NCBI RefSeq assembly: GCF_003171515.1
Contig: NC_089394.1
Coordinates: forward strand, 682,001 to 746,000
Direction: 5' to 3'
Length of the DNA stretch: 64,000 nucleotides
DNA from: Pyrenophora tritici-repentis
Taxonomy: Eukaryota > Ascomycota > Dothideomycetes > Pleosporales > Pleosporaceae
Under the pieces are notes generated by a model, which was not told where the DNA came from, did no database searches, and was given only the letters and a program-made list of their open reading frames with translations. Position 1 is the stretch's first letter. Each line of letters opens with the position of its first letter. A program made the translations under genes and the position numbers. This document shows, one piece after another, positions 34,109 to 44,362 of this stretch.

Positions 34109-35377
34109 TCATTCTTCGAACAAAAGCTCCGTCATGGCATCCAGTGCCTCACCAAAAGAAGCCCAGAAGCTACGCCTAGGCGGCGAACGAATGATAGTAA
34201 TGTGTCTCCTCTTGGGTCGTGGTGGTAGCGGTTCGAGGTCGTCCAGGGTCAAGCTATCGACGGTACTACGCAGCAGTTTGGTGTATTCCTCTTGGACTAG
34301 TCGTGCGATGTCTTCCTCGTCGACGAGAGTTTGCCAGCTATCTACGCCGAATTCGCCTGGCGCATCTGCGTCTGCGTCTTTGTGCGCGTCGTCTTGCTTG
34401 GGGGTTTGCTGAGGGGAAGAAAACTCATTTGGTTCAAGATGAGGAGTTTTGTCAAAATGATGCGTATCTTCCGGATTAAATGTTTCCTTTTTACCCCTGT
34501 CGAGTTCGTCGCGCATGCCCTGGCGGACCAGTCGCATTTGCTGGCGAAGGTCTTCGATGACGTCTAGCTGGATGCTATTCAGAGTTTTGAATTCATCCAG
34601 GCGCTTCTTGAGATCGCAAATGGTCTTCTGAACGCCCTCGATGTAGTTGCCTACTTCCGCCACATAAGCTTCTGGAAACTGCGTTGGCGTTTCCATGGGT
34701 TCACCTTTCTCTTCGGCTTGTTGGATACCGAGGCCCTGATCTGGATCAGAATAGTATAGCTCATCCGCCCCGTCTGCTTGTGCTTCGGGTGTCGATAGGT
34801 GAGCGGCCATGGCTTCGAACTGTCCTACAATGTACTCCATTTGGTCGTCATCGGGCTCTTGCGTGTTGATCAGGTTCTCGAAATGCGATATGCATGAAGA
34901 GAGCGCATTCTGCACGGGCGATGAAGACGGGGATGAAGACGCTTCCGAGTGCTCGTCCCATAGTATAGGCGAGGTGGGAAGTTCAGTGCTTCGCTGCAGT
35001 ATCTGCGAGCTTTCCGGTGTGAAGGGATAGCGTGGTGGGCCTTTGGATGCCAGATGCGACTCGTTGAGATAATATGGCCGTGTTGGCGTGTATGGAGGCG
35101 GATCAGTGAACCTTGAACTGGGTTTGGGTCGCGATGCGCTGGTGGGCGTATTGGCGCTGTACTTGTCGGCTAACCAGGGCTGGTCGCGCACACGACGAGC
35201 ATCCTTGAGCCATCGCTGCTCGCGCGACGTAGGATATGGCAAAGGAGAGCTACTGTATATCTCGAAATAGTTGGATCTCGCGAGCGTGTCGTCTTTGTCC
35301 ATTTCAGGCGGTGTCCATGGCTGGTCCAGGGTACGTGGCAGCTCCATTGCGCTGTCGTGTCGGCGTGTGGGCCGCAT
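34109..35377 (-). CDS. Coiled-coil protein of unknown function
   Basis: 422 residues from the first ATG (MRPTRRHDSAMELP). The same frame is open 59 codons further upstream but lacks an ATG there; those residues look protein-like, so a missed upstream exon is possible. Features: Pro/Tyr/Ser-rich N-terminal half (PPPYTPTRPYY), acidic middle, a predicted coiled coil around VGNYIEGVQKTICDLKKRL to RQQMRLVRQGM, and a conserved-looking C-terminus with PLPPRPKRRHITIIRSPP and FWASFGEALDAMTELLFEE. No known domain is recognised. The gene is divergent from anthranilate synthase, sharing about 430 bp. Confidence 0.75.
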   Translation of the reverse strand: MRPTRRHDSAMELPRTLDQPWTPPEMDKDDTLARSNYFEIYSSSPLPYPTSREQRWLKDARRVRDQPWLADKYSANTPTSASRPKPSSRFTDPPPYTPTRPYYLNESHLASKGPPRYPFTPESSQILQRSTELPTSPILWDEHSEASSSPSSSPVQNALSSCISHFENLINTQEPDDDQMEYIVGQFEAMAAHLSTPEAQADGADELYYSDPDQGLGIQQAEEKGEPMETPTQFPEAYVAEVGNYIEGVQKTICDLKKRLDEFKTLNSIQLDVIEDLRQQMRLVRQGMRDELDRGKKETFNPEDTHHFDKTPHLEPNEFSSPQQTPKQDDAHKDADADAPGEFGVDSWQTLVDEEDIARLVQEEYTKLLRSTVDSLTLDDLEPLPPRPKRRHITIIRSPPRRSFWASFGEALDAMTELLFEE

Positions 35378-35803
35378 CCCCTCGTTTTCCCCTATCAGAT
35401 ATTTTCGTAGACTCTCAGGAGCGTAAAGGGGCAGTCGAGAAGCAAAAGGCGCGAGCGCTGGTGTTGAGCGGTAGCGATGTTGAATAAGCCTGGTAGCCTG
35501 GCGATGGTGCGGGAGAGAGTAGTTCACCGCTTGTGACGTGCGCCGCCGCGGCACTCAGACCTTGTATTGTGTAAAAGCTGGGCGGAGCTAGCCGCTAAGT
35601 GGGGTCGAGTCGAGCGGGTATCGATAACAATTTGCATCGGAACGATGCCCTTTCCGATTGGCCAGGCATCCATCATTTCTGGCATCGTTCAATACACATT
35701 GCGACATCTGTGTAAGTCACCTTTCACTCTCTTTCTACACTCGTAGTGAACCCGTAGTAGTCTTATTGTGGTCGCCTTGTAAAGCATTGCTGCTACCGCA
35801 AAT
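35378..35803. promoter_or_regulatory. Divergent promoter, coiled-coil gene / anthranilate synthase
   Basis: About 430 bp shared by two outward-facing genes. AAGTCAC at 35714-35720 is one base off a CPC1/Gcn4 half-site pattern; on its own this is weak. Confidence 0.4.
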
Positions 35804-37936
35804 ATGGCCCAACAGGTATGTATGCGCCACACCAATCAGCCAACACAATACTGAGCGCATGACCACAATAGCTAGGCGTTCAGCCATCGCTCGACACCAT
35901 TCGAGGAGTATTGGCTGCGGTAGCCAACTCGCCCAACCCACCCAACCTCGTTCCCATCTTCTCCTCGATATCCGCCGAATTCCTGACGCCGTCGAGCATA
36001 TACCTGAAAATCTCAGCAAAGTACGTGTGACTCATTGGAAGCGCGAGGCGAATACAACACCTGAGCAGGGTTATCCTGGAAGGAAATGGATACACGTAGT
36101 CGGTTCAAGTGTTATGAAGCTGACATTCAGCGCTCAGATCAAAGTCGAAGCTGTCATTCCTCTTTGAGAGTGCTGCGACAACAGAGACGATAGGACGGTA
36201 CAGCTTCATTGGCGCAGGTCGGTACTTGGAAATAAGCTTTTCACAGCTGACTGACAAGCATCAGACCCGCGTAAAGTCATCAAGACTGGTCCCGGCCATG
36301 GGGAAGAGACAGACCCGTTACCCCTCCTTGAGAAGGAGCTTGCGAAGAGCCGCGTCGCAACCGTGCCCTCGATACAACTACCTCCCATGACAGGCGGGGC
36401 AGTCGGATACGTGGGATATGATTGCGTAAAGTACTTTGAGCCCAAGACACGCCGAGACGATGTAAAAGACGTGCTCGGAGTGCCAGAAAGCTTCTTTATG
36501 CTTTTTGATACATTGGTGGCTTTGGACCACTTTGCACAGGTTGTCAAGGTAATAACTTACGTCCGGGTCCCGGAGAGCATGGACAAACTGGAAGAAGCCT
36601 ACGAAGAAGCCAAGGGCACACTGCAGAGATATGTAAAGATGCTCAAGGCCAAGGATGTTCCGCTGCCCGAACAAGGGCCGATCCAGGTCGGCAACGAGTA
36701 CTCATCAAACATCGGCCAAGAAGGGTACGAGAATCATGTGAAGACGTTGAAGAAGCACATTAGCGTTGGCGACATCATCCAGGCAGTACCCTCGCAGCGA
36801 TTTGCAAGACCCACCTCTTTGCATCCTTTCAACGTCTATCGAAACCTTCGAAACGTCAACCCGTCGCCCTACTTGTTCTATGTCGATTGTGAAGAGTTCC
36901 AAATAATAGGAGCCAGTCCGGAGCTATTGGTAAAGGAACATCAGGGTCGCATCATTACGCATCCCATCGCGGGTACAGTCAAGCGCGGTAAGACGCTGGC
37001 AGAAGACGCAGCACTTGCCGAAGAACTATCGAACTCGCTCAAAGACCGAGCTGAACATGTGGGTGCCCTTGACGACAAGCTGCATGGACGACGTTGAAGC
37101 TCACGTTGTTTTTTCCCAGGTCATGTTGGTCGACCTGGCCCGGAATGACGTCAATCGCGTGTGCGACCCACTAAGCACAAGGGTTGACAAGCTAATGGTC
37201 GTGCAAAAGGTAATCCGTTCGGAGCATGCTATCCGGGCATGGCGTGATGAGATGAATGCTAATGAATTGCAATTCAGTTTTCCCACGTGCAGCACCTGGT
37301 CTCGGAGGTCTCAGGGGTGTTGCGACCTGGCAAAACGCGATTCGACGCGTTCCGCTCAATCTTCCCCGCCGGTGAGTAGTGCGTTTGTAAAAGTGGGAAT
37401 TGGGCTAAGAGCAGCAAGGGACTGTGAGCGGCGCACCCAAGGTTCGCGCTATGGAGCTCATTGCCGAGCTCGAGAAGGAAAAACGCGGTGTGTACGCTGG
37501 CGCAGTAGGCTACTTTGGCTACGGCAGCGTCGACGGCGACAAGGAAATAGAGGGTGCCATGGACGTGAGTAGTTTTGGCTTCATCGAGTTTGACAGGAGG
37601 CTGATGTCTGCACCAGACGTGCATTGCACTAAGGACCATGCTTGTCAAAGACGGTATCGCCTATCTCCAAGCAGGGGTAAGTTTGCCCAGTTTCCCTGCT
37701 TCCGTGACGGGGTGGTTGGCTGACTATTGGCTGCTGCAGGGCGGCATAGTGTATGACTCGGATCCATATGATGAGTGGATGGAGACGATCAACAAGCTGG
37801 GTGAGATTTTCCTGCTTTGCGCAGCCTTAAGACGTGCGTGCACTGACTGACGGGTGATGTGACAGGCGCCAATACGCTTTGCATTACATCGGCTGAAGAG
37901 AAGCATCTGGCCGAGCAGCAAGAGGGCGACGAGTGA
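35804..37936 (+). CDS. trpE (TRP2): Anthranilate synthase component I
   Basis: Ten exons give 518 residues, normal for the family: 35804-35815, 35872-36020, 36138-36217, 36265-37058, 37120-37209, 37278-37371, 37419-37564, 37617-37676, 37740-37800, 37866-37936. All phases agree. The first exon holds only four codons. The enzyme turns chorismate and glutamine-derived ammonia into anthranilate, the first committed step of tryptophan synthesis. Visible motifs are the Trp-feedback region ([18 protein letters not shown]; yeast has LLES), [48 protein letters not shown] and the C-terminal [23 protein letters not shown] and [12 protein letters not shown]. The glutaminase component is not in this window. 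Confidence 0.97.
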
Positions 37937-38926
37937 CGACCAAATTCACGAGGCGGGGAGGAGGCGAGGACGCGCACTCTTTGTGAGGCTGGGTAGTTTT
38001 GCGCCACTGATGGAGGCTGCACATGCTGCACGAGGTAGCATGGGACTTGAGGAGAATGATTGGCAGGGTAACGGCCGTGGTCGTGGTATGGGCCTAGACC
38101 GAAGATCCATCTACTCGCGGGGAAGCGAGGTTGATTTGCAAAAAAATAAATGAAATGAGAGACATTGTAGTGGCAGACGCTATCACGACGTCACGCCCAT
38201 CGACTGACTGGTGGTGGTGCGGCGCAATTGGAGTGCAAACAAGATTTGATTATTTGGTGGTTCCCGCAGGCCAAGGTCTCACCGGCGCGAACGCATAGCT
38301 GGGCTAGAAGCACAGTGAATACTGCTCGTGCTGGAATGATGACGACTGTGACGAGTGACGAGTGACGAGTAACAAGTGACGCACGTCTGTACCATTGGGT
38401 TGCGACGACAGCATTAACTTGGTTCAATATGTGAGTTGTACATGCACCTTCGGCTATCGGCCCCTCGGTGCTGTGGGAGACATCATAGGGAAGGTGCGTC
38501 CGCGGCATTGACCAATCGTTGGCCAGGGTGCCGGTCGTGCTTTCCGACTTCCTTGGTTTGGCGGCGATCGTGGAGCAGTGCCTGGCCGCTGGGGCGCTAT
38601 CCCTGCCGCTACTGCCACTACTGGCGCTCTAATCCGTCACCAGCCCGCTGCACTCTCTCCTTTGGCCTTGTTTGCACGCAGGAAGCTGGGCGCAACTTCA
38701 CTCTCCCCAGCCACGGACCAGCCCCTACTGTTTGTGTCGCCTGTGATATAAACTTGCTCCCACTCCCCTCCCTTCCATTCCTCACTCACCCAACATCATC
38801 AACCTCCCAGCTTGACTACCAGTCCTACACTTGAAGCTCCTCCACTTCGATACTCCAGTATCTTATTCCAGCTTCTTGCAAACTTATCCTCTCCGCCTCC
38901 TTTACCTCCTCACCCCTACAGTCAAT
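37937..38926. other. Intergenic region upstream of CFEM gene
   Basis: 3' flank of anthranilate synthase and promoter of the CFEM gene, with a short TGACGAG tandem repeat (listed). The 150 bp before the ATG are C/T-rich, as is common in highly expressed fungal genes. Confidence 0.5.
38348..38380. repeat. GTGACGA heptamer tandem repeat
   Basis: About four to five GTGACGA units, the last degenerate (GTAACAA, GTGACGC). Non-coding. Confidence 0.8.
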
Positions 38927-39694
38927 ATGAAGTCCGTCACCATCCTCGCCACCTTTGCTGGTGTTGTCTTCTCCCAGGACATGCCCATGCCCAACGGCGA
39001 CTGCTCCATGCTGTGCATCAACAACATGGCCAGGATTGCCCAGACCGAATTCTCCTGCGCATCCGACGATCTCGCTTGCTTCTGCACAAAGTCCAACTGG
39101 GCTTATGGCATCCGCGATTGCTCTCTCCAGGCCTGCGACACCGAGCAGTCTTCTGCCGCCATAAGCTGGGCCTATGCTCGCTGCGCCGGTATCGCTGCCA
39201 CCGCCACTGGCACTCCTCCTGCTGTCCCCATCCTCAGCTCTGCCATCGCTAGTGTCGGTACTGCTTCTTCGACCAACAGCGGCAGCGCAGGCGCCACTGG
39301 TATTGCCAGCATCACCTCATCTCTCGCCAGCGCCGCCTCGAGCTTCACCTCCAGCGTTGCCTCTGCCGTGGCATCTGACGTTTCTTCAAGGACTGCGTCT
39401 GCCTCTTCTGCCATCAGCTCTCTCGAGTAAGTCTTAGATTTACCTGCTTCTTTCACCACTTACTAACGACCACCCAGGTCCTCCCTCAGCGACGTTATTG
39501 CCTCCGCTAGCTCAGCTCTTGAGTCTGCCACCAACAGCATCAACTCCGAGGTGTCATCCGCTACAGGTGCCGTCGGTAGCGCCGCCTCATCTGCTGCCTC
39601 CGCCGCCTCCTCTGCTGTTGAGGGTGCCGGTGCCCAGGCCACCGCCATGCCCTTCATGGCCGGTGCCGGTGTTGTCGCCTGGCTTCTTCTCTAA
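38927..39694 (+). CDS. CFEM-domain GPI-anchored cell-wall protein
   Basis: Two exons (38927-39426, 39478-39694) around a 51-bp intron with a perfect TACTAAC branch site; 238 residues. A signal peptide (MKSVTILATFAGVVFSQ) leads to one CFEM domain with all eight cysteines (GDCSMLC, FSC, LACFC, RDCSLQAC, ARC). An Asp lies in SDDLACFC where CFEM proteins hold a heme-ligating Asp. Then comes a long Ser/Ala/Thr-rich, presumably O-glycosylated, stalk and a hydrophobic C-terminus (FMAGAGVVAWLLL) typical of GPI attachment. CFEM proteins act in heme/iron capture, wall integrity or host interaction; which applies here is not shown by the sequence. Confidence 0.95.
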
Positions 39695-40498
39695 ACGCCC
39701 TCATCTTCACGTCATGTCCAAGGTCTTCGCTCGATGGAGTAATGTGTATAATGACTGACAGCGAATGGGGAGATAGTAATTGCGAGGGTCGGCTTTGGAT
39801 ACCTTAATGGATGGGCAGGTTTTTCTTTTCCTTAACGAACACAACGAGATGAGCATGACGATTACGATGGAATTGGTATTGCAAAGCATGAGATTGATAC
39901 CCCGACACCGGGACTCGTGCAACGGGCCCCTCTAATAGTAGCTCCTGTAGATAGCAAAATCAATGATAATACCACTGACGGACTCTTTTTTCGACCTCTT
40001 TTCGGTGACATCATCTTGGACCATATTCACCCTCCGACCATTCTCTTCCCTTTCGTGATCAGCATCCTGTACAACACCACCTGTGTCCACGTTGCCCCCA
40101 GCCACCTGTCCCCGTGCAACGCAACACGAGCGCTTCGCAAAATTATGTGCTACAAGCCGTCAGTTAAACGAAATTACTTCACCAAACAGCTGCCGTCGTA
40201 ACCATGTCAATGGACACATATGTGCGAAGTGATATTACATGTTTGAAGTCATGAAGTCAACTTAGCGTTTCCCGTTATTTATCTATTTGCTCAGCCGCAA
40301 TGCAGTATAAGTCTTGGCCTTTTGGGTGGCGTTGGTTGGGGCAGTCCCCCACTTTCCGCGAGTCTCTGGTACTTGCACAGGAGTCACAGCACAATCTCCA
40401 TGTCTTGAGATGGCATGGCATGGCATGGGGTGTTGCAGCATGTTGCCGGTTGCTTGCAGGGTATTCCGTTGTGCCTAGGAGAGGGCTGGGAGTAGGCT

Positions 40499-40532
40499 GG
40501 GGTTCGGTTGGGGTTCGGTTGGGGTTGGGGTT
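40499..40532. repeat. G/T-rich short tandem repeat
   Basis: Two GGGGTTCGGTT units followed by GGGGTT units. It resembles but does not match the TTAGGG telomere repeat. Confidence 0.7.
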
Positions 40533-40563
40533 ACACGGGGCGGTTTGCTTCTGGTGGACATGG

Positions 40564-40590
40564 TTTGTTTTGTTTTGTTTTGTTTTGTTT
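40564..40590. repeat. GTTTT pentanucleotide microsatellite
   Basis: About five perfect GTTTT units. Confidence 0.9.
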
Positions 40591-41538
40591 GGAGAGGGTG
40601 ATGGTATTGATGGTGTAGGAGGAGCTTGAGACTACTGATGTTACTTAGGGTAGGATAGATACATAGATACAGCACGATGTTGGAGCTGGGTATGTGAGAT
40701 GTGAGCATTGCACGGTCAACTCCTCACACAACTTACAGTCTCAACCTCAACTTCAACTCGTCACTTCTGTCTCGTTGACTTTAGCGAAGAGTTGTAGAGC
40801 CTCGGCGGACGAACCGGTAAGAAGCTGGATAGAAGATTCTAGAATCATACTGAGACGGTAGTGGTGCGAGAATGAGAGTCAGTTAGCCATGACCTCTGGG
40901 TAATGAGACCTAGGGTCTTCTGGAAGGTTCTTGCGTGGAAACGGCCAAGCAAGTAGTAGATACAATAAATTCCTAACTTGATCTTAGCTCCGGCAGTTCA
41001 GTCGAGATGATGCCTTGACGACATGGTCATGCGGCAATATCTGTTTTAGACACCTGCGGAGCGGGAAATGTCAGTCGGAACCTATACAGATGATTCCGAT
41101 GATTTGCAGCGAGAATGATGTGAGGTGGGATATGAATCGTAGACGGAAGAGGCAATGCAAGGGGTGTGGTGATGTACAATCGCCTGTGCATTGTACCGAC
41201 CTAGCTGTGATTGGTGTCTTTCACAAGCGACAGTCTTGGTATTATGATCCTCCTGTTCCATTTGATCATACATTCGACTCGTAGAGGTGAGATAACGTGT
41301 GTGCGACACAAGCAGACATCCATTGCTTCGCGATGACGGTATCTTGCGCTGATACTGACAAGGTACATGCATATCGTACCGATGTGTGATTCACCAGATG
41401 CCCCGCAGCGCGCATTAGATAACGCCAAAGTGGATACGAAGTGGAGCCATCCGTAATAAGGGCACACCCCTCTCGTCCTTCTTCTCTTTATTCCGCCATC
41501 TTCTAGATATATCTCCTTGAACGTGTCATGAAATCGCC

Positions 41539-42528
41539 ATGGAGCCGCCAGCTGTGACTGTCGACCAGACTGAACCCCGTGTACCGGACAAAACTCCGGA
41601 TATAGTTGACACCAACCGCGTTATCCCTCCAAAAGCAAAAGAGACTCCACCTTGCACCAACGCAACCAGAGATATGGAGGGTGCGACACACGCTACCCTT
41701 CCAGATACCAAAAACGTTCCAGAGAAGATAGCTCTTACTGCCAAAATCGATCAGTCAGTCGACGAAAATGCCGCCCCTCCTTCATCGTCCAAGAATGCGA
41801 AAAGGACAGGTCGGCCCGAGAACACCCAAGAAGACGGGCGTCCTACAGTGAAGAAGGCCTCAGGACGCAAACGGCCAGCTGCGCCAAACGACAGTGACTA
41901 CGAGCCTGCCACGCCAGTGGCATCTGCGAAGAAAGCCAGAGTGACTGTTACACCAGCGAAAAAAGCGCGCAATCCAGCGGCTCAGACTCCAACCACGAAG
42001 CCTAAGCAAACGAAGAAAGAAAAGGAAGTATGTCAGGCGTTCTGGAAGGACTGGCTGTTCATGCACGACATTCACGACGAAGGAACCAATGTCTTTGGCT
42101 TCGACGATGACTGCATAACTGCGTCGAAGTGCCTGGAGCAATTCAGATTGAAGAAAGAAGAACTTATATCCCTTAGGTTCGAAAAACGGCCTAACCCAAA
42201 GGGATTTTCTAAACAACCAATGCGACTGTACTGATACCAGGAAGTCGAGGAGCTTGCCTACAGGAAAGAGGCCATCTTGGCCGGTTTGTTCGAAGAAAAC
42301 GAGAGACAATTGCTCGCGGAAGGCAAAAAACTATGGGATGCAAAATCGTTAGTGCTTCCCCGTGTCTGTTGGCTTATTCCGAAATCTGACCTGTTCTACA
42401 GATCTATCGTGAAGCCGAAAAGAAAGGCGAGGGCTCGATCAGATTCATGGTCTGACGATGAAGATCCCTGTGCGAACAACATGCCAGATATCTCCTGGCT
42501 TATGTCCCACCCCAAGTCGCAATGGTGA
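41539..42528 (+). CDS. Basic nuclear-type protein of unknown function
   Basis: Modelled with three exons (41539-42176, 42264-42347, 42402-42528) and 282 residues. The first 165 residues are disordered and rich in Pro, Thr and Lys, with KRTGRP, GRKRP, AKKAR and TPAKKAR blocks that look like nuclear-localisation or AT-hook-like signals. Then comes a more ordered segment (FWKDWLFMHDIHDEG.., FGFDDDCITASKCLEQF). The intron 1 boundaries are the weakest part (donor GTTCGA). Intron 2 is exactly 54 bp and stop-free, so its retention would add 18 residues. The acidic Trp-containing tail (DSWSDDEDP..) follows. No family is recognised. Confidence 0.65.
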
Positions 42529-43371
42529 TAGTTGGCGTATTTTTTCAAGCTTAAACGGCCTTGTCTCGGTGGTGTGTGTAAAATTTTTGGTCGTTAGGTA
42601 GCTCTACCAGTACTTTATTGGTGTTTGTGGTGAATATAGGAGCATCAGCATGCTGTAAGACATGTATCTAGGTAGAAAACAACGACTTTTGGGAGTTTAA
42701 AAAATCTGTACCATTTCTAATGCAATTTCGATATTTGACCGACGGGCTCGGGGCAACTGCAAATGAACAAGGGATTTGGTTGGTATACCCTGGGATGGGG
42801 GGCCTCATCGCATAGAGCAAGACTGCCTGCCGTACATATATGTGTATGCACGATCGATCTTTTGAACGAAGATCGACTAGAGAATAACCGCCGGAATGTG
42901 ATTTGCTGCCAAATTGCAACCACTAGAGTTCTACCAACTGGCATGCCTGAGGTGATAGAGGGAATACAGCGAAGGTGACGACACATGGTAGGCGTGGGTG
43001 ATGACGGATTCAACCGCACGATAACGACCGGGGACGGATATAAGTAAAGTCTGTACTGTCATGGGAAGACGGCTCAATATTAAAGACTGTGGCTTAAGCC
43101 TACGCGTGGTGTCGATTCGCTAATGCGCGTTTCGGCCGTAGCGGCATGACGTTGGTCCTCCAGCACCAGGCCGTGGAAAGTTTGTGCCGGCTCACCACTC
43201 AAGTCGCATGTCCAGGTTGTCATTGTAAACATGCAAGGGGCTAGGATGGAGATATATAGGGAACGCAGTGTGTAGGATGATGCTTACCATCACCATCAAC
43301 GCCGCTATATCTACACCAGTATAGCTTGAATCAACCGCCTCATCAAGCGTCTGAACTTTCAAGTCACCACA
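42529..43371. other. Intergenic region
   Basis: 3' flank of the basic protein gene and promoter of the SDR gene. Nothing else is evident. Confidence 0.5.
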
Positions 43372-44362
43372 ATGTCCAGCATCCAGTTCGACCCTGCAAC
43401 AGATATCCCAGACCAGTCCGGGAGGGTCTTCCTCATCACAGGTGGTCAGTGATTATCTTTTCGTCCGACCTGAGCAACTCACTGACTAACCCCTAGGTAC
43501 CACCGGTCTTGGAGCGTCCACAGTTTCTTTCCTGCCCTCCCATAATCCTGCACACATCTTCTTCAGCGGTCGCAACAAAGCCCGCGCCGATGAACTCATC
43601 TCGAAGATCTCAAAATCCTCGCCCTCCACCAAGATAACGTTCATAGAATGCGACCTCGCCAGCCTTGCTTCAGTTCAGTCCGCTGCCAAGCAGGTTCTCT
43701 CACTAACCAACCGCCTCGATGTCTTGATATGCAACGCCGGTATCATGGCCACGCCATCCGAGCTGAGCAAAGACGGCTACGAACTACAATTTGCCACCAA
43801 CCACCTCGGCCATGCCCTTTTGATGAAGCTCCTCTTACCACTAATGCTGGAGACGACAGCGCAACCCAATCCAGACGTCCGCATTGTCAATCTCTCCTCT
43901 GTGGCATACAAGGCCGGTGGACCATCCTCCGGCATCGAGTTCTCCAAGCTCAAAACTAAAAACGCCAGCTACGGACCCTTCTACAACCCCATGAAGTGGG
44001 TATACTACAATCAATCCAAGCTAGCCAATCTGCTCTACTCAGTCGAGCTTGCCGCACGACACCCGAGTATCACGTCCGTTGCGGTGCACCCGGGCTTCAT
44101 CAAGACGGATCTACTTGTGCATATCAACTCTATGGATCGCCAGGTTATAAATTTGCTCTCTCACGGCGATTGGCGGACGGCGGTTACGGGCGCGTATAAT
44201 CAGACGTGGGCGGCTACTACGCAGAAGGAGAATTTGGTCAATGGGGCGTATTATGAGCCGGTTGGTGTGAAGACGGTTCCAAGTACGAGGCAGGGTAGGG
44301 ATAGGGCGTTGGCGAAGGAGTTATGGGAGTGGACGGAGAGGGAGTTGAAAGACTGGAATTAG
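43372..44362 (+). CDS. Short-chain dehydrogenase/reductase
   Basis: Two exons (43372-43444, 43497-44362; 52-bp intron splitting a Gly codon in the nucleotide-binding motif) give 312 residues. Motifs of classical SDRs: TGGTTGLG cofactor loop, ECDLAS acidic residue site, NAGIMA, catalytic Ser in NLSSVAY, and the YxxxK pair in YYNQSK, followed by HPGFIKTD. SGRN after the second strand suggests NADP(H) preference. The overall pattern is that of fungal retinol-dehydrogenase/WW-oxidoreductase-like SDRs. The substrate cannot be predicted. No membrane helix or signal peptide is seen. Confidence 0.93.

Larger units (their letters stand above)
39695..41538. other. Intergenic region, 1.8 kb
   Basis: Between two plus-strand genes. 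It holds GGGGTTCGGTTG-type G-rich repeats (40499-40532) and a GTTTT pentamer tract. No gene is supported. Confidence 0.5.

Noticed and set aside
36028..36034. TGACTCA as a proven CPC1 site
   Set aside because: The heptamer also appears inside a Gyp5 exon (near 27428) and in unrelated intergenic DNA (near 21971), about as often as chance allows, so it is reported only as a weak hint.
40499..40532. Possible interstitial telomere repeat
   Set aside because: Units are GGGGTTCGGTT and GGGGTT, not the fungal TTAGGG.
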